DNA of 64,000 nucleotides from Bidens hawaiensis (taxonomy: Eukaryota > Streptophyta > Magnoliopsida > Asterales > Asteraceae). Of the stretch, positions 10,863 through 21,220 are shown piece after piece (the stretch's first letter is position 1; every line of letters starts with the position of its first letter). The translations under genes and the position numbers were made by a program. The stretch is from positions 1 to 64,000 of the forward strand of contig JAIQDT010001952.1 in the NCBI GenBank assembly GCA_021521415.1, written 5' to 3'. The notes beneath the pieces were generated by a model. It was given only the letters and a program-made list of their open reading frames with translations, was not told the origin of the DNA and did not search any database.

Positions 10863-12813
10863 TGATGTGCGTGTGCGCGGCTAGTATAAAATATGATGGA
10901 TGGAATGAAATGAAATGATTTAGCTTTTGCACAAGATCGTGTTTTAAATTTATAAAAGTGATTTCTACAAAGACTAAACACACAAAAAATAGGCAAGTGT
11001 ACCGATCATATATGTAGAAGAATAGTATTGGTAAGAACCAAGTATCTATCCGTGGACACAAATGCTTCTAATAATAAATAGTTGTTTTACTTTAATCGGA
11101 AGTTTTAATCATTTTGGGGTTAATTTTTGAACTTTTTATAAAATATAAATACTTATATATATAATATATAGGTGACCAAGACGAGAGACTCTAAACAAGT
11201 TGTTCAATTATGCGAAGGTTACCATCTAAGATCAAGAATCCACTCCATTTTAGCATTGATAATTGTTATATAAACATGTGGTAGACTTGTCGTAATAATA
11301 TATGATATAGCTCCTTAAGCCTTAAGTGAGCATCTTTGGCAAGAAGGAGGTAGCATGCGCATTTTAAAGTCCATCCTTTCTTAATGTCATGCCACCTCAA
11401 TAATGTCAATTTAAGTTGGCAAGTAGTTTCGTAAAGTAGAAAGATTAGGATTGACTTCGATTTCTCAAATATCAATTCTAACAACTTCGGGTGGTTGTAG
11501 TTAATTCACACAACCTCCCCTTGGTTTGGTTGTGTAGGTTATAATTACACATTCCATTAACATATGACTTCTTTAACTAATTTGATATCCTAAGCAAATC
11601 CATTTTCGGATTACCAAGGTTTAGAGAAATACATCATAACTTATATCTCATCATTTTAAGTACAATATAAGGATCCATGTTTCGATAATGTATCAAAGTA
11701 TTTCTATTTTTCAAGAACATGAAACTATCATGAACGATTGCCAATAGGATTGACAACCACCAACCTTGAATTAGTGATTTAAGATGGTGAAAAATTCTCA
11801 TCAAAAGATAATTGTAATATAACCATATACTTTACTAGACTAACCCACATGTTTTATATAATCATCAAGTAAAACAAAGCTTCGTCATAGGTTTTAGATG
11901 GTAAAAGGAGTTTAGCTCATAATGAGCATGATGATAAACATTAATATGAATGATGATAACAAATACATGATTAAACTTGGAACAATTTAACCAAATGTAG
12001 ATGAATCTTCCTTCTTAATGATGGTAATGATGGTTGATGATGGTGGTTGATGGTGATGACCTCCAAGCCTTCAAACTCTTCACTAAATCTTCTATGTGAG
12101 TGTTAGTGTGTGTTTTTATAAGAGAAAACTGGATAGAATTCTTTTCAAGGCACACCAAATGAGTGCAACATGAGCCACTATTTATAGGTAATCTGGAGTG
12201 AGAAGCACGGCCCCGTGCTTTCATAGGCACGCCCCCGTGCTTTTTAGTGACATGTGCTAATTATTTTTGTCCTTTATGGAAGGTAGGCACGGCCCCATGC
12301 TTCATGAGGCACGCCCCCGTGCTTTTTAGTGACATGTGCAATTTCTTTTTGTCATTTCTGACAAGTAAGCACGGCCCCGTGCTTCCAAAAGCACGGCCAC
12401 GTGTCCAGTTGTTCACTATTTTTTCTTTTCTTGTAGATTTTTTTTGTCTTTTCTGAAAAGTGACCAGAAGCACGGCCCCGTGCTTCCAAAAGCACAGCCC
12501 CGTGTTTCCTAAAACCACAGCCCCGTGTTTCCTAAAAGCACAGCCCCGTGTTTCCAAAAGCACAACCCCATGTTTCTAGAAAGCAGATCCCCATGTTTCC
12601 TGAAGCACAGCCCCATGTTTCCTGAAGCACAGCCTCATGTTTTGATGTTTTTATTGGTATTTCTTTGTTTTTTCATTCGTTTCTTCGTTTGAGGCTTGGA
12701 TTCACCTGAAAATACATTTTAACATGATAAGTAGTTATTTTAACTTTATTATACGATATAAGTTGTAGTTTTTAGAGATTATTTGATGCTAAAAAGATGT
12801 ATATTTTTATATA
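10863..12813 (-). repeat. element A 5' LTR
   Basis: About 1.95 kb, matching 2530-4419 with small indels. It has a TATA box at 12178-12187 and the palindrome array at 12205-12640. The outer terminus lacks the last six bases (ACATCA on the plus strand) seen in the other LTR, and is directly followed by the ATAAT duplication. Confidence 0.85.
12205..12640. repeat. palindromic GC-rich word array, 5' LTR copy
   Basis: Same array as 3850-4245, but better preserved next to the TATA box, with several intact GCACGGCCCCGTGC units. Copies towards the LTR start are CpG-depleted. Confidence 0.8.
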
Positions 12814-12818
12814 ATAAT

Positions 12819-12940
12819 TCATTGCAACTTTTTTCTTTATATTCCAACTGCTTCTTATCTCCACCTTCATGTTGGAAATATTAGTTTGCTGAAGTAGAAA
12901 TCAATAAAATGAGTCGTAAACGAATACCATGTTAATGACT
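12819..12940 (-). pseudogene. pol: decayed copia pol, upstream piece
   Basis: Continues the fossil at 1430-2529: the minus strand gives FQHEGGDKKQLEYKEKSCNEL in one frame, leading across the ATTAT duplication into the CHIDPQEK segment at 2520. Further upstream, FTTHFIDFYFSKLIFPT (another frame) fits the segment before the G-G-D/E patch of copia integrase C-termini. The frame ends where the palindromic LTR starts. Confidence 0.55.
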
Positions 12941-12941
12941 T

Positions 12942-13243
12942 GTAAGGCCCCGGTCCTGGTGCCCTACATTAGCGTTGGATTTACTCTTAAACACAGTTCT
13001 AAATATCAGAGTTAATTAAAACTTTCGTGGAATAAATAAAACTTCAATCATTCATTACAAACATTCGATACTTGTCTTAAAAACAAAACATAAATGGTTT
13101 ATTTAAAACATCATGACAAAGGTTATCTGGATGTCAGTCCCTTCAATCCTGCCATGTGTTCTTCTCTCAAGCCAACAACTTCAATCTATTCTAAGTGAGT
13201 TCTAGTTAATCAAGCAACATACACACATTCTCATACTTACATA
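12942..13243 (-). repeat. palindromic LTR, left arm part 1
   Basis: Starts TGTAAGGCCCCGG, the reverse complement of the 3' end of chromovirus-type LTRs. It matches the reverse complement of 40810-41115 (about 8 differences in the outermost 86 bases, more inside). It is interrupted at 13243 by element B and resumes at 26758. A segment of about 30 bases present in the right arm (around CTGACTTTTAGTATGCACGC) is missing here. Confidence 0.8.
13239..13243. repeat. target-site duplication of element B (left copy)
   Basis: ACATA precedes the TGTAAGG terminus and recurs at 26753-26757 after TGTTACA. Joining the flanks restores the LTR arm, which matches the intact right arm around 40795. Confidence 0.85.
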
Positions 13244-13659
13244 TGTAAGGCCCCGTTACCGGTGCCTCACCTTTGGACGTTGGATTTACTCATTAACATA
13301 GTTCTAATCATCAGAGTTAATAAAAAAAATTTGCGGATTATAAAAACTTTCATAAAACATTTCATAACAAACCATAACTTGTCTTAAAACAACATCTCGT
13401 CTTTCAAAGTAAACAAAACATTAAACTTAAATGTCTTGGGTCTTCCGCTGCCAGCCTCTTATTCAATGCCCCGTGTTCCCCTCAAGCGAGCTGCCTCATC
13501 CTACTCACCTGCGTGCATACTAAAAGTCAGCTACGCTGAGCGAGTTCTAGTTAATCATACAACATACAATTAGTTTACATACTTGCACACATGCCCGAAG
13601 GGGTGTACATTATTCATACTTACCTTTCATACATAACTATCCATCCTATTTAAGGAGCC

Positions 13660-13865
13660 TTCCGCCCTATAACTTCACAGATATTATAAGGGTCTGGTCC
13701 CTAACATCACAGATATTATAAAGGGTCTGGTCCCCAACATCACAGATATTAAAAAGGGTCTGGTCCCCAACATCACATATATTATAAAGGGTCTGGTCCC
13801 CAACATCACAGATATTATTAGGGTCTGGTCCCTACCATCACATATTATATTAGGGTCTGGTCCCT
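13660..13865. repeat. about 32-bp minisatellite in LTR
   Basis: Tandem units of the form AACATCACAGATATTATAA followed by GGGTCTGGTCCCC, six to seven copies. The same minisatellite occurs with other copy numbers at 24955-25140, 39835-39970, 40490-40650 (inverted) and 59705-60055, always at the same relative place in this LTR family. Confidence 0.85.
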
Positions 13866-14284
13866 TACTTCTTCATCTTCGTACGTACTGTCTTCACCTA
13901 CCCATGATATACATATACTTTCTTTTATCATTCATACAAACTCATATGATATACATATACATACCTCCCTTGTCAATACGTGTAATATCCGAAGATCATT
14001 CACGTGCCGACAAGCTTTCATTCACATTCAAAATATACATACATACATAAATAAAATAATGGCATACACTTACCATTTAAGGTAAGTGTATTAACTATCA
14101 CATCGAGTATGCACACAGCCCCGAAAGCATAACAAGGAAATGGGGCTAGAAACTCATCTGAATGCGGTTACGTTCACCGTTAATAGTTATTCCCTTCTTG
14201 AGCTGTGCACGGCTAACTGTATAATATTTACATGTATCATTTAACTATTACTACTCATATCGTATTTCTATCTTTATATAACCC

Positions 14285-14372
14285 ACAACGAACGGGGGTC
14301 CGGGGGCAGCGGGGTCGAGGGGCAGCAGCCCCTAGCAGGGTCCAAGGGGCAGAGCCCCTAGCTGGGGTCCAT
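14285..14372. repeat. GC-rich hairpin cluster in LTR
   Basis: Runs of GGGGTC and overlapping palindromes such as GGGGCAGAGCCCC. Counterparts are at 20095-20190, 25590-25682 and 60465-60560. This is the most conserved island of the LTR family, probably structured in the transcript leader. Confidence 0.75.
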
Positions 14373-14514
14373 TAACTGTCTTAACACATTTTTCATTAGA
14401 GTTTTAAATTATTATTTTATTCTCTAAGTTGGGCTTAGCATCTTATGGGCTTAATTAAGTCAGTCCAACTGTTCATCTGGGCCCATCTGGGTCTAGGCCC
14501 AAACCAACTAGAAC

Positions 14515-14705
14515 CTAGGTGGCCGAGAACTCTAGGCAGAGAATCCCAGTTCTCACTGAGAACCCATGTTTGACCGAGAACGCTTGCGTTGACTGAAAAC
14601 CCTTGTCACCGAGAACTCAGTGGCCGAAGACTAAGTGGCCGAGAACTCTCGTTGATCAAGATCTCCGGTTGACCGGGTTCTCGTGTTGACCGAGAACCCT
14701 TGTCT
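14515..14705. repeat. CCGAGAAC word array
   Basis: At least ten occurrences of (TTGA)CCGAGAAC or close variants, in about 190 bases. The second LTR has it at 25830-26015. Related solo LTRs carry unrelated arrays at the same place (19700-20010 and 60640-61015). The same word recurs in copia element C. Confidence 0.8.
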
Positions 14706-15274
14706 GATGCTTTTAGTTCAGATTTTCCTAACCATACACCCAGTCCAGGTTTAAGTAACGGTTAATCTGTCAAAAAAATCACATTTTTAACTTCCTATTT
14801 CCAGTTTCCTTAACCATTTTACATCCGTTAACATTCCATTATCAAGACGTAGTCCATTTCTAGCGTAAAGCTAGGGTTTCCTTCATGAACCGCCTGTGAC
14901 TATAAGTTTGTTAACCCCATTTCAATTATCAAGTTTGCAACTTTAAGATTTATTTAGACACGATCTACTCTAGGTTTGAGTTTCATGATTAATCGTTCAT
15001 AAAAACGTAACCTTTAAGATCAAGAACATACCTTTATGATGCTTCTCAATCTACGGTTAAGGCTAGTATATAAGCTTGACCTTGTTAGCTTGCTTGTGTA
15101 ACACGATTTTATTAAAATAATGATGGCTTGATCTTACTTGACCTTCTATCTCTCTCGGACACAAATGGAAGAGATATATGTGTTTTAGGTTGTAGGCTAG
15201 GTGTAGAATGGATGGAAATGGAAAGGATTAGGGTTTAAGGGGGGTATTTATACACTCTTTAAGGAGGGAAGACT

Positions 15275-15368
15275 TGTAACATCCTAAAATTTCAAATAAT
15301 AATATTTTATATATTATTTCTTATAATGGAAAAGTTTACTTGAGTTGGTAAGTAAAATAATAATAAAA
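15275..15368 (+). repeat. inverted 94-bp copy of the LTR start
   Basis: The plus strand here reads TGTAACATCCTAAAATTTC onward, identical over about 94 bases to the reverse complement of 26659-26752. It is therefore in the opposite orientation to the rest of the 3' LTR and is fused directly to the end of the pol frame, supplying its last residues and stop codon. Confidence 0.8.
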
Positions 15369-15566
15369 CATGAACAAATTTGGATAAAACTTGTGCATCT
15401 CATCCTTAGCTTCCCAAGTGGCACCTAATCCCTTGTTGTGTTTCCATGTCACTTTTACCAACGGTATAACCTTGTGACGAAGTTGCTTCTCTTTACGATC
15501 AACAATCTCAATCGGTTGCTCAATATAGTTCAACTGTTCATCAACCTCGATGTCTATCAATGGCAC
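15336..15566 (-). CDS. pol: element B chromodomain
   Basis: 76 codons: IEIVDRKEKQLRHKVIPLVK, then VTWKHNKGLGATWEAKDEMH and FYPNLF, a typical chromodomain of plant chromoviruses at the integrase C-terminus. Family role: targeting integration to particular chromatin. The last ten or so residues (MFYYYFTYQLK) come from the inverted LTR block, not from the original element. Confidence 0.8.
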   Translation of the reverse strand: MPLIDIEVDEQLNYIEQPIEIVDRKEKQLRHKVIPLVKVTWKHNKGLGATWEAKDEMHKFYPNLFMFYYYFTYQLK

Positions 15567-15910
15567 GTGCGACCTGTCATCAGCAAGACATTCCTTAGAT
15601 GAGAAACATGGAATGTTGAATTAATCCCTTCTAGATCTTCGGGCAAATCCAGTTTATAAGCCACTTCACCCACACGATCTATACTCTTAAATGGTCCAAT
15701 GTATCTCGGACTCAGCTTACCCCTCTTCCTAAAGCGAATGATCCCTTTCCAGGGCGAGACTTTGAGCATCACATTGTCTCCAATGTTAAACTCAATCGGC
15801 CGTCGTCGCTTATCAGCATACGACTTTTGGCGATCTTGAGCTGCTTTCATTTTCTCCTTAATCTGATTGAACTTCACAGAGGTTTCTTGAACTACTTCTA
15901 AACTTCCCAT
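15557..15910 (-). CDS. pol: element B integrase C-terminal region
   Basis: 117 codons: KAAQDRQKSYADKRRRP, then FNIGDNVMLKVSPWKG, KLSPRYIGPFKSIDRVGEVA (the GPY/F module) and STFHVSHLRN. It overlaps the chromodomain frame by ten bases through a frameshift. The piece between 15911 and 16000 links it to the catalytic core in a broken frame. Confidence 0.85.
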   Translation of the reverse strand: MGSLEVVQETSVKFNQIKEKMKAAQDRQKSYADKRRRPIEFNIGDNVMLKVSPWKGIIRFRKRGKLSPRYIGPFKSIDRVGEVAYKLDLPEDLEGINSTFHVSHLRNVLLMTGRTCH

Positions 15911-16000
15911 TTCCTTCTGACCAATCTCTCCCTAACATACATGAGTTCTACATCGTCTCCCATAGAGCATTTCAAACGGTGGCATACCGATACTTGAATG

Positions 16001-16690
16001 TTAACTGTTGTTATAGGAGAACTCTGCCAGATGCAGGTGATCATCCCAACTTCCACCAAAGTCTAAAACACAAGCACGTAGCATATCCTCAAGGGTTTGG
16101 ATCGTCCTTTCAGACTGTCCATCTGTCTGAGGATGATACGCCGTACTGATGTTCAATCTCGTCCCCAAAGCTTCATGGAACCTCTTCCAAAATCTCGAAG
16201 TAAACCGAGTATCTCTATCAGATACGATTGATAACGGTACTCCATGCTTAGATACTACCTTTTTAATGAACAAACTTGCTAACGTTTCTGACGAGATGGC
16301 CTCTCGTATAGGCAGAAAGTGAGCACTTTTGGTCAAACGGTCCACTATCACCCAAATGGTATCATGGTATTTAGCTGTACGGGGTAGCTTAGTTATGAAA
16401 TCCATGGTGATGTGTTCCCATTTCCAGTCTGGTATTTCTAGAGGCTGTGTCTTTCCATAAGGTTTCTGGTGCTCTTCCTTGACTTGCAAGCAAGGTAGGC
16501 ACTTACTGACATAATGCACTACATCATTTTTCATTCCTGGCCACCAGTAGTCTCTCTTCAAATCCTGATACAACTTTGTAGTTCCCTGGATGAATCGAGT
16601 ATCTTGACTTATGAGCTTCGTATAAGATTCGACCTCTAAGATATCCATGGCGTGGGATCCACATACGGTCAGACCTAGTCTTAACACCAT
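16001..16690 (-). CDS. pol: element B integrase catalytic core
   Basis: 229 codons. [16 protein letters not shown] ends the zinc-binding domain; the catalytic triad sits in [10 protein letters not shown] (D), [15 protein letters not shown] (D) and [20 protein letters not shown] (E). All three acidic residues are intact. The upstream histidine part of the zinc domain is in the overlapping frame that ends at 16524, so one frameshift lies within 16524-16690. Confidence 0.88.
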   Translation of the reverse strand: MVLRLGLTVCGSHAMDILEVESYTKLISQDTRFIQGTTKLYQDLKRDYWWPGMKNDVVHYVSKCLPCLQVKEEHQKPYGKTQPLEIPDWKWEHITMDFITKLPRTAKYHDTIWVIVDRLTKSAHFLPIREAISSETLASLFIKKVVSKHGVPLSIVSDRDTRFTSRFWKRFHEALGTRLNISTAYHPQTDGQSERTIQTLEDMLRACVLDFGGSWDDHLHLAEFSYNNS

Positions 16691-17684
16691 GAGTGTTTTC
16701 CATCAACTCATCTTGTTGGCCGTAAATTCTTTCTTTCTTCACTAATCCTTCATCTACTAACACTTCTGACTGCACTTTGATGATTTCTTCAAAAAGACTT
16801 GAATTCATAATCAGCTGGTATGACTTAACAGTTGCAAGGACTTCCTCATTCTTACGGCTTAGCGCGTCGGCAACCACGTTAGCTTTACCAGGATAGTACT
16901 TAATGTCGCAGTCGTAATCCTTAATCAGCTCCAACCATCTCCTCTGTCTCATGTTCAATTCCTTTTGCTCGAAGAAATACTTTAAACTCTTATGATCTGT
17001 GTAGATGGTACACTTAGTACCGTACAGATAATGTCTCCATATCTTAAGAGCATGCACTGCAGCTGCTAGTTCTAAATCATGCTTCGGATAAGTACTCTCA
17101 TGGACTTTCAACTGTCTAGACGCGTAAGCTATCACATTTCCTCGTTGCATCAACACGCAACCTAACCCACGATGCGAAGCATCAGTGCAAACAACCAAGT
17201 CCTCGTCACCATCGGGTAAAGCAAGGATTGGAGCTTGCGTGAGCCTCTTCTTTACCTCCAGAAAAGCTTCTTCTTGAAACTTACCCCAACTGAATACAAT
17301 CGACTTTCGGGTTATACCGGTCAACGGTGCGGCTATCTCGGAGAAACCTTCGATAAATCTCCTATAGTAACCGGCTAACCCTAAGAAGCTTCGTGTATCA
17401 GTCGGATTCTGTGGAGTCTTCCAATTAGTTATCGCCTCAATCTTAGCTGGGTCCACGGTAATCCCTTCAGGATTAATCACTTGACCTAGAAATTGCACTT
17501 CTCGCAACCAGAACGCGCATTTCGAAAACTTAGCATACAACTTCTCTTTCTTTAGAGTCTCCAATACCTCTTTCAGATGCTCAGCATGATCAGACTCGCT
17601 CTCTGAATAAATCAATATATCGTCGATGAAGACAATAACTGACCTATCCAACATTGGCCGACACACCCTATTCTTCATGTCCAT
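16524..17684 (-). CDS. pol: element B RT palm/thumb and RNase H
   Basis: 386 codons. It starts within [16 protein letters not shown] carries the FIDD catalytic pair, followed by [17 protein letters not shown] and [19 protein letters not shown] motifs. RNase H follows with [35 protein letters not shown] and [12 protein letters not shown], then VVADALSRK. The best preserved stretch of element B. A frameshift near 17680 separates it from the N-terminal half of RT. Confidence 0.9.
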   Translation of the reverse strand: MDMKNRVCRPMLDRSVIVFIDDILIYSESESDHAEHLKEVLETLKKEKLYAKFSKCAFWLREVQFLGQVINPEGITVDPAKIEAITNWKTPQNPTDTRSFLGLAGYYRRFIEGFSEIAAPLTGITRKSIVFSWGKFQEEAFLEVKKRLTQAPILALPDGDEDLVVCTDASHRGLGCVLMQRGNVIAYASRQLKVHESTYPKHDLELAAAVHALKIWRHYLYGTKCTIYTDHKSLKYFFEQKELNMRQRRWLELIKDYDCDIKYYPGKANVVADALSRKNEEVLATVKSYQLIMNSSLFEEIIKVQSEVLVDEGLVKKERIYGQQDELMENTHGVKTRSDRMWIPRHGYLRGRILYEAHKSRYSIHPGNYKVVSGFEERLLVARNEK

Positions 17685-18379
17685 AATGCTACAGGAGCAT
17701 TTGTTAGACCGAATGACATTACGAGGAACTCGTAGTGTCCATACCGCGTTCGGAACGCTGTCTTAGGGATGTCCGCCTCCTTCACCTTCAGCTGATGATA
17801 GCCTGATCTGAGATCTATTCGTGAGAACCAACTTGAACCTTGCAGTTGGTCAAACAGATCATCAATCTTTGGCAAAGGATATCTATTCTTTACCGTAAGC
17901 TTATTCAACTCACGATAATCTATGCACATTCTCATGCTTCCATCCTTCTTCTTCACGAATAACACTGGCGCGCCCCACGGGGAAACACTTGGTCTAATGA
18001 AACCCTTGTCGAGGATTTCTTGCAGTTGAGACATCAATTCCTTCGTCTCGGACGGTGCTAGACGGTAAGGCGTCTTCGCTACGGGTTGGGCTCCTGGTAC
18101 TAATTCTATCTGGAATTCTATTTCTCGCTCCGATGGTAACCCCGGAAGATCCTCAAAGAACACTTCTGGGTAGCCACACACAATAGGAACGTATTTCATT
18201 TCTTTTGTCTCGGCCGTAGCATTGACAACATACGCCAGGTAGGCACCGCACCCTCGCCTTAACAAACCCTCGGCTTTTATTATCGAAATGGCATTAAGCC
18301 CAGAACTTTCCTTATCACCATACACCGTCACCTCACTACCATCAAAGGATTTTAACCTTATTATCCTACTCTTACACAC
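17675..18379 (-). CDS. pol: element B protease end and RT N-terminal half
   Basis: 234 codons: the end of the protease linker, then [79 protein letters not shown] (motif A aspartate) and [11 protein letters not shown]. The frame is lost one turn before FIDD and continues in the next frame at 17684. Confidence 0.88.
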   Translation of the reverse strand: MCKSRIIRLKSFDGSEVTVYGDKESSGLNAISIIKAEGLLRRGCGAYLAYVVNATAETKEMKYVPIVCGYPEVFFEDLPGLPSEREIEFQIELVPGAQPVAKTPYRLAPSETKELMSQLQEILDKGFIRPSVSPWGAPVLFVKKKDGSMRMCIDYRELNKLTVKNRYPLPKIDDLFDQLQGSSWFSRIDLRSGYHQLKVKEADIPKTAFRTRYGHYEFLVMSFGLTNAPVALWT

Positions 18380-18640
18380 TATCTAAGCTTCATAATCGGA
18401 CAGCCAATCCATTCCCTAAACCACATCGAACCCTCCTAAGGTCATAACATACAAAGTAACAGGGAACCCATGTCCCTCTAACTCTATCTTATAGTCCTTA
18501 ACCATTTTCATTATTTTAACCGAGGTGTCACTAGCGGTTTCTACTATAAAAGTTTCAAACACCCGGCAACATTTCATTTTAGCTAATTTACTAAATGGTG
18601 TGGCTACGAAACTTTTTTTTGCACCCGAATCAAATAATAC
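18380..18640 (-). pseudogene. pol: element B protease, split by LTR D
   Basis: The minus strand from 18640 reads VLFDSGAKKSFVATPFSKLA with the catalytic DSGA, then a frame to GMDWLSDYEA with two in-frame stops (near 18416 and 18382). Its first residues are on the other side of the inserted LTR (NGISASV near 22760), so the insertion landed within a few codons of the active site. Confidence 0.8.
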
Positions 18641-18734
18641 TGAAACATCGTGAAAATTTCGAGTTCAAAATGTCAACTTTCCAAAGTTAAGGGACTGAAA
18701 ATGCCAAATTCCAAACCTTAGGGTTTAAAGTGAA

Positions 18735-19060
18735 AATTTTGTTTTCTTGTCCTATCGTGATACGCGACGGGACAAAAGACAAGCCCATCGTGTATCGAGA
18801 TGAGGCTTGGTCAAAGTTTCTGGAAGGGAGTCAACAGCGATACGCGATCGCTGTTGACCTAACATCATCGCGTATCGTGATGAAGTGGTCTGACACGTTT
18901 TGACACGTGTGCCACGTGGCACACAGTGGCATCACCTGCTGCCACATGTCACCACGTGGCAACACTGCTGCCATGTGTCGCCACGTGGCGTAATGGCTGC
19001 CACGTGTCGCCACGTGGCAAGCCTACTCTCTGACTCATCTGACCTATATCGCGCTACGCG
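18735..19060. repeat. palindromic CGATACGCG and G-box (CCACGTGG) arrays
   Basis: First half: repeated ATCGCGTATCGTGATG-like imperfect palindromes (about 18754, 18790, 18835, 18868); more lie beyond the nested LTR at about 21158 and 21178. Second half (18900-19020): five to six CCACGTGG or near-identical G-box palindromes in units such as TGCCACGTGTCGCCACGTGG. This lies directly upstream of the LTR D TATA box. Confidence 0.8.
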
Positions 19061-21153
19061 TGTAACATCCCGAAATTTCTAAATTAATATTAATTATACT
19101 GTTTATTTTTGGTGAGAAAGTTTACTTGGGATAGCGGAGAAATAATAAATAGAGTAGGAGTTAGCATGGGTCGAGCTAGTGTTGGGTAATGGATATGAGT
19201 TATGGACTTGGGTTAATAAGGAAGGAAGATGGACCATGGGCTCAAGCATATGATCCATAATATTTAAGCATTAAATCACCCTTTAATCATTTCATTTCAC
19301 ACATATTCCATACACCACACAAAACACACACTTAGCTCTCTCTCATCCTACTTTCTCTCTAGCCAAAATAGAAGAAACCGTGCATCAACCCGAGGTAATG
19401 ATAGTATGATATTGTAGAGATATAAACCCGTTAGATTTAGTCACGAAACAACGAGCCGACACCGTTAAACCGTTGAAGTCGTGAGATCCGGGTGGAATCG
19501 GGTATAAACCCAACCTAAGATGAGCTTAGGGATCACCCTAGCTCCGATCTGGATCGAACGGGACGAAAAATGGTGAAAACGGTGGCCAAACGAGTGAGAT
19601 CTCGCTTTTTCCGGCGAGATTCACGTTTTCCCGGCAACGGCAGCGCCGGAGGTTGTGTCACATCAGATGTGACGTCTGACGTCTGACAAAACCCTAACCC
19701 GAATTCGTTACGGAATTCTAACGAATTAGCGGTGATTCGTTAACGGAAGGGTAGCCAGTTCGTTATGGCAATTCGCTAAGGTCGGAGGACGAACTAGAAG
19801 CAGCTCGCTAAGTGACTAGTTACGGAGAAATGACGAATGAGGATAACGAATCAGACCATGTTAGCTGATTCATTACTCGTCCATTCGTCATGGCAAGATA
19901 ACGAATTAGCTCACTAAGTTCGCTAAGTCAAGATGACGAACTAGGCGGTGTTTTGATAACGAATTAGACAGTGTTGTGATAACAAACTAGGCTTAATTCG
20001 TTATAGCAAACAAGTGGGCGAATTAAATAATAATTTAAAATCATAGTGGAAAATGTGATAAGACAGTTAATAGAAATAAATTTTTATTTCTGCTCGACCC
20101 CAGCCAGGGGCTCTGCCCCTTGGACCCTGCTAGGGGTTGCCGCCCCTAAAACCCCGAGGCCAAGGGCGCTGCCCCCGACCCCCGTCCATTGTGGGTTGTA
20201 GTTGAACTAGAAAATACGATATGGAGAGTATTAGTTAATTGATATGTGTAATTGTTATACAGTTAGCCGTGCACAACTCAAGAAGGGAATAACTATTAAC
20301 AGTGAATGTAACCGAGTTCAGGTGAGTTTCTAGCCCCATGTCGTTGTTATGTTTTCGGGGCTGTGTGCATACTCGATGTGAAGTGTGAATACACTTACCT
20401 TAAGTGGTAAGTGTATGCTATAGAAGTCATACGAGGTAGTTATTATATAATGCTTGTCGGTGCGTGAACGATCTTCGGATATTGCACGTATCGCCAAGGA
20501 TAGTGATTTCCAAGAGGTTGTTAGTGTGTATGAATGCTATGATGTTACTTGTTTATTATGTAAATGATGTAATGATATGAAGTGTGTTGTAAACAAGCAG
20601 AGGTAGAGTGTGTTAGAAGTGGAAAGAGTCTAGTAGGAGTGTTAGTGGCATGACGGTAGTACGTGGTAGGGTAAGCCTATACGTGACTTCGTTATTAAAG
20701 TGGCAAAGTGGCATAACGTCATTCGTTATTAAAGTGGTTAAGTGGTAGGGATAAATAAGAGGTTAAGTGGTAAGGTGAGCAGGTCAGATAGTGGACTACG
20801 TGTCTTCGGATACGTATATAATGCATGTAGTGGTTATATGATAAGTTGCTTGATTAACTATAACTCACTCAGCATAGCTGACTTTTAGTATATGCACGCA
20901 GGTGAGCATATTATAGAGTTTGCATGAGGGTGGCACATGGCATGGATTGAATGGCAGGCATCTGAAGATAGAAGTAAAGATGTTTTAAATATAATGTTTT
21001 ATGTTATGGTATCAAAGAAAAGATTTAATATTTTGTAACGAATGGTTGATGTTTTATATTCCGCGAAAAGTTTTAATTAACTCTGATCTGTAAGAACTGT
21101 GTTTATGAGTAAATCCTACGCTAAAGTAGGGCTACCGGGAACGGTGCCTTACA
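19061..21153 (+). mobile_element. solo LTR nested in LTR D
   Basis: 2.09 kb, TGTAACATCC to GTGCCTTACA, flanked by ACGCG on both sides (19056-19060 and 21154-21158), so a true solo LTR left by LTR-LTR recombination. Same family as the element B LTRs but in sense (plus) orientation. It carries its own AACGAATTAG array at 19700-20010, the GC-rich island at 20095-20190 and the TACACTTACC/GGTAAGTGTA palindrome near 20395. Confidence 0.9.
19700..20010. repeat. AACGAATTAG / TTCGTTAT word array
   Basis: More than a dozen copies of TAACGAATTAG, TTCGTTA, TTCGCTAAG and related words in both orientations. It occupies the position that the CCGAGAAC array occupies in element B LTRs and the GGCGAACTT array in the solo LTR at 59213. 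Confidence 0.8.
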
Positions 21154-21212
21154 ACGCGATAGGTCACCCTAAGGACCCATCGCGTATCGCAATGGGATCC
21201 AAATTTTCGTCA

Positions 21213-21220
21213 ATAAATAG
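21213..21220 (+). promoter_or_regulatory. TATA box of LTR D
   Basis: ATAAATAG in the context TCAATAAATAGCGGCC, followed about 30 bases on by a CT-rich leader (CAGCTCATTCTCACATCCC), as expected for an LTR promoter. Confidence 0.5.

Larger units (their letters stand above)
2530..12813 (-). mobile_element. element A: Athila-like Ty3/gypsy retrotransposon
   Basis: A complete but decayed LTR retrotransposon on the minus strand: LTR, tRNA-Asp primer site, gag remnant, protease, RT, RNase H, integrase, about 1.7 kb of 3' non-coding DNA, LTR. Both LTRs share about 1.9 kb at high identity and the element is flanked by ATAAT. The tRNA-Asp primer site, the ALADLGAS-type protease and the lack of a chromodomain fit the Athila lineage of plant gypsy elements. 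Frameshifts and in-frame stops in every domain and loss of the gag core mean it cannot encode its own mobility. Confidence 0.85.
13244..15274 (-). repeat. element B 3' LTR (5' edge rearranged)
   Basis: Matches 24524-26752 closely from TGTAAGGCCCC to the TATA region near 15250 (minus GTATAAATACCCC). The first 170 or so bases of the LTR in sense order are absent and replaced by an inverted copy of the first 94 bases. Internal blocks: a minisatellite (13660-13865), a GC-rich hairpin cluster (14285-14372) and a CCGAGAAC array (14515-14705). Confidence 0.8.

Noticed and set aside
12261..12563. About 100-codon ORF on the minus strand in the LTR (and 4133-4318)
   Set aside because: Translation of the palindrome array only; no start context and no conservation beyond the DNA repeat.
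13660..13865. CRISPR-like regular repeats
   Set aside because: Units are directly tandem with no unique spacers, and the same minisatellite recurs inside every LTR of the family; the DNA is plant nuclear.
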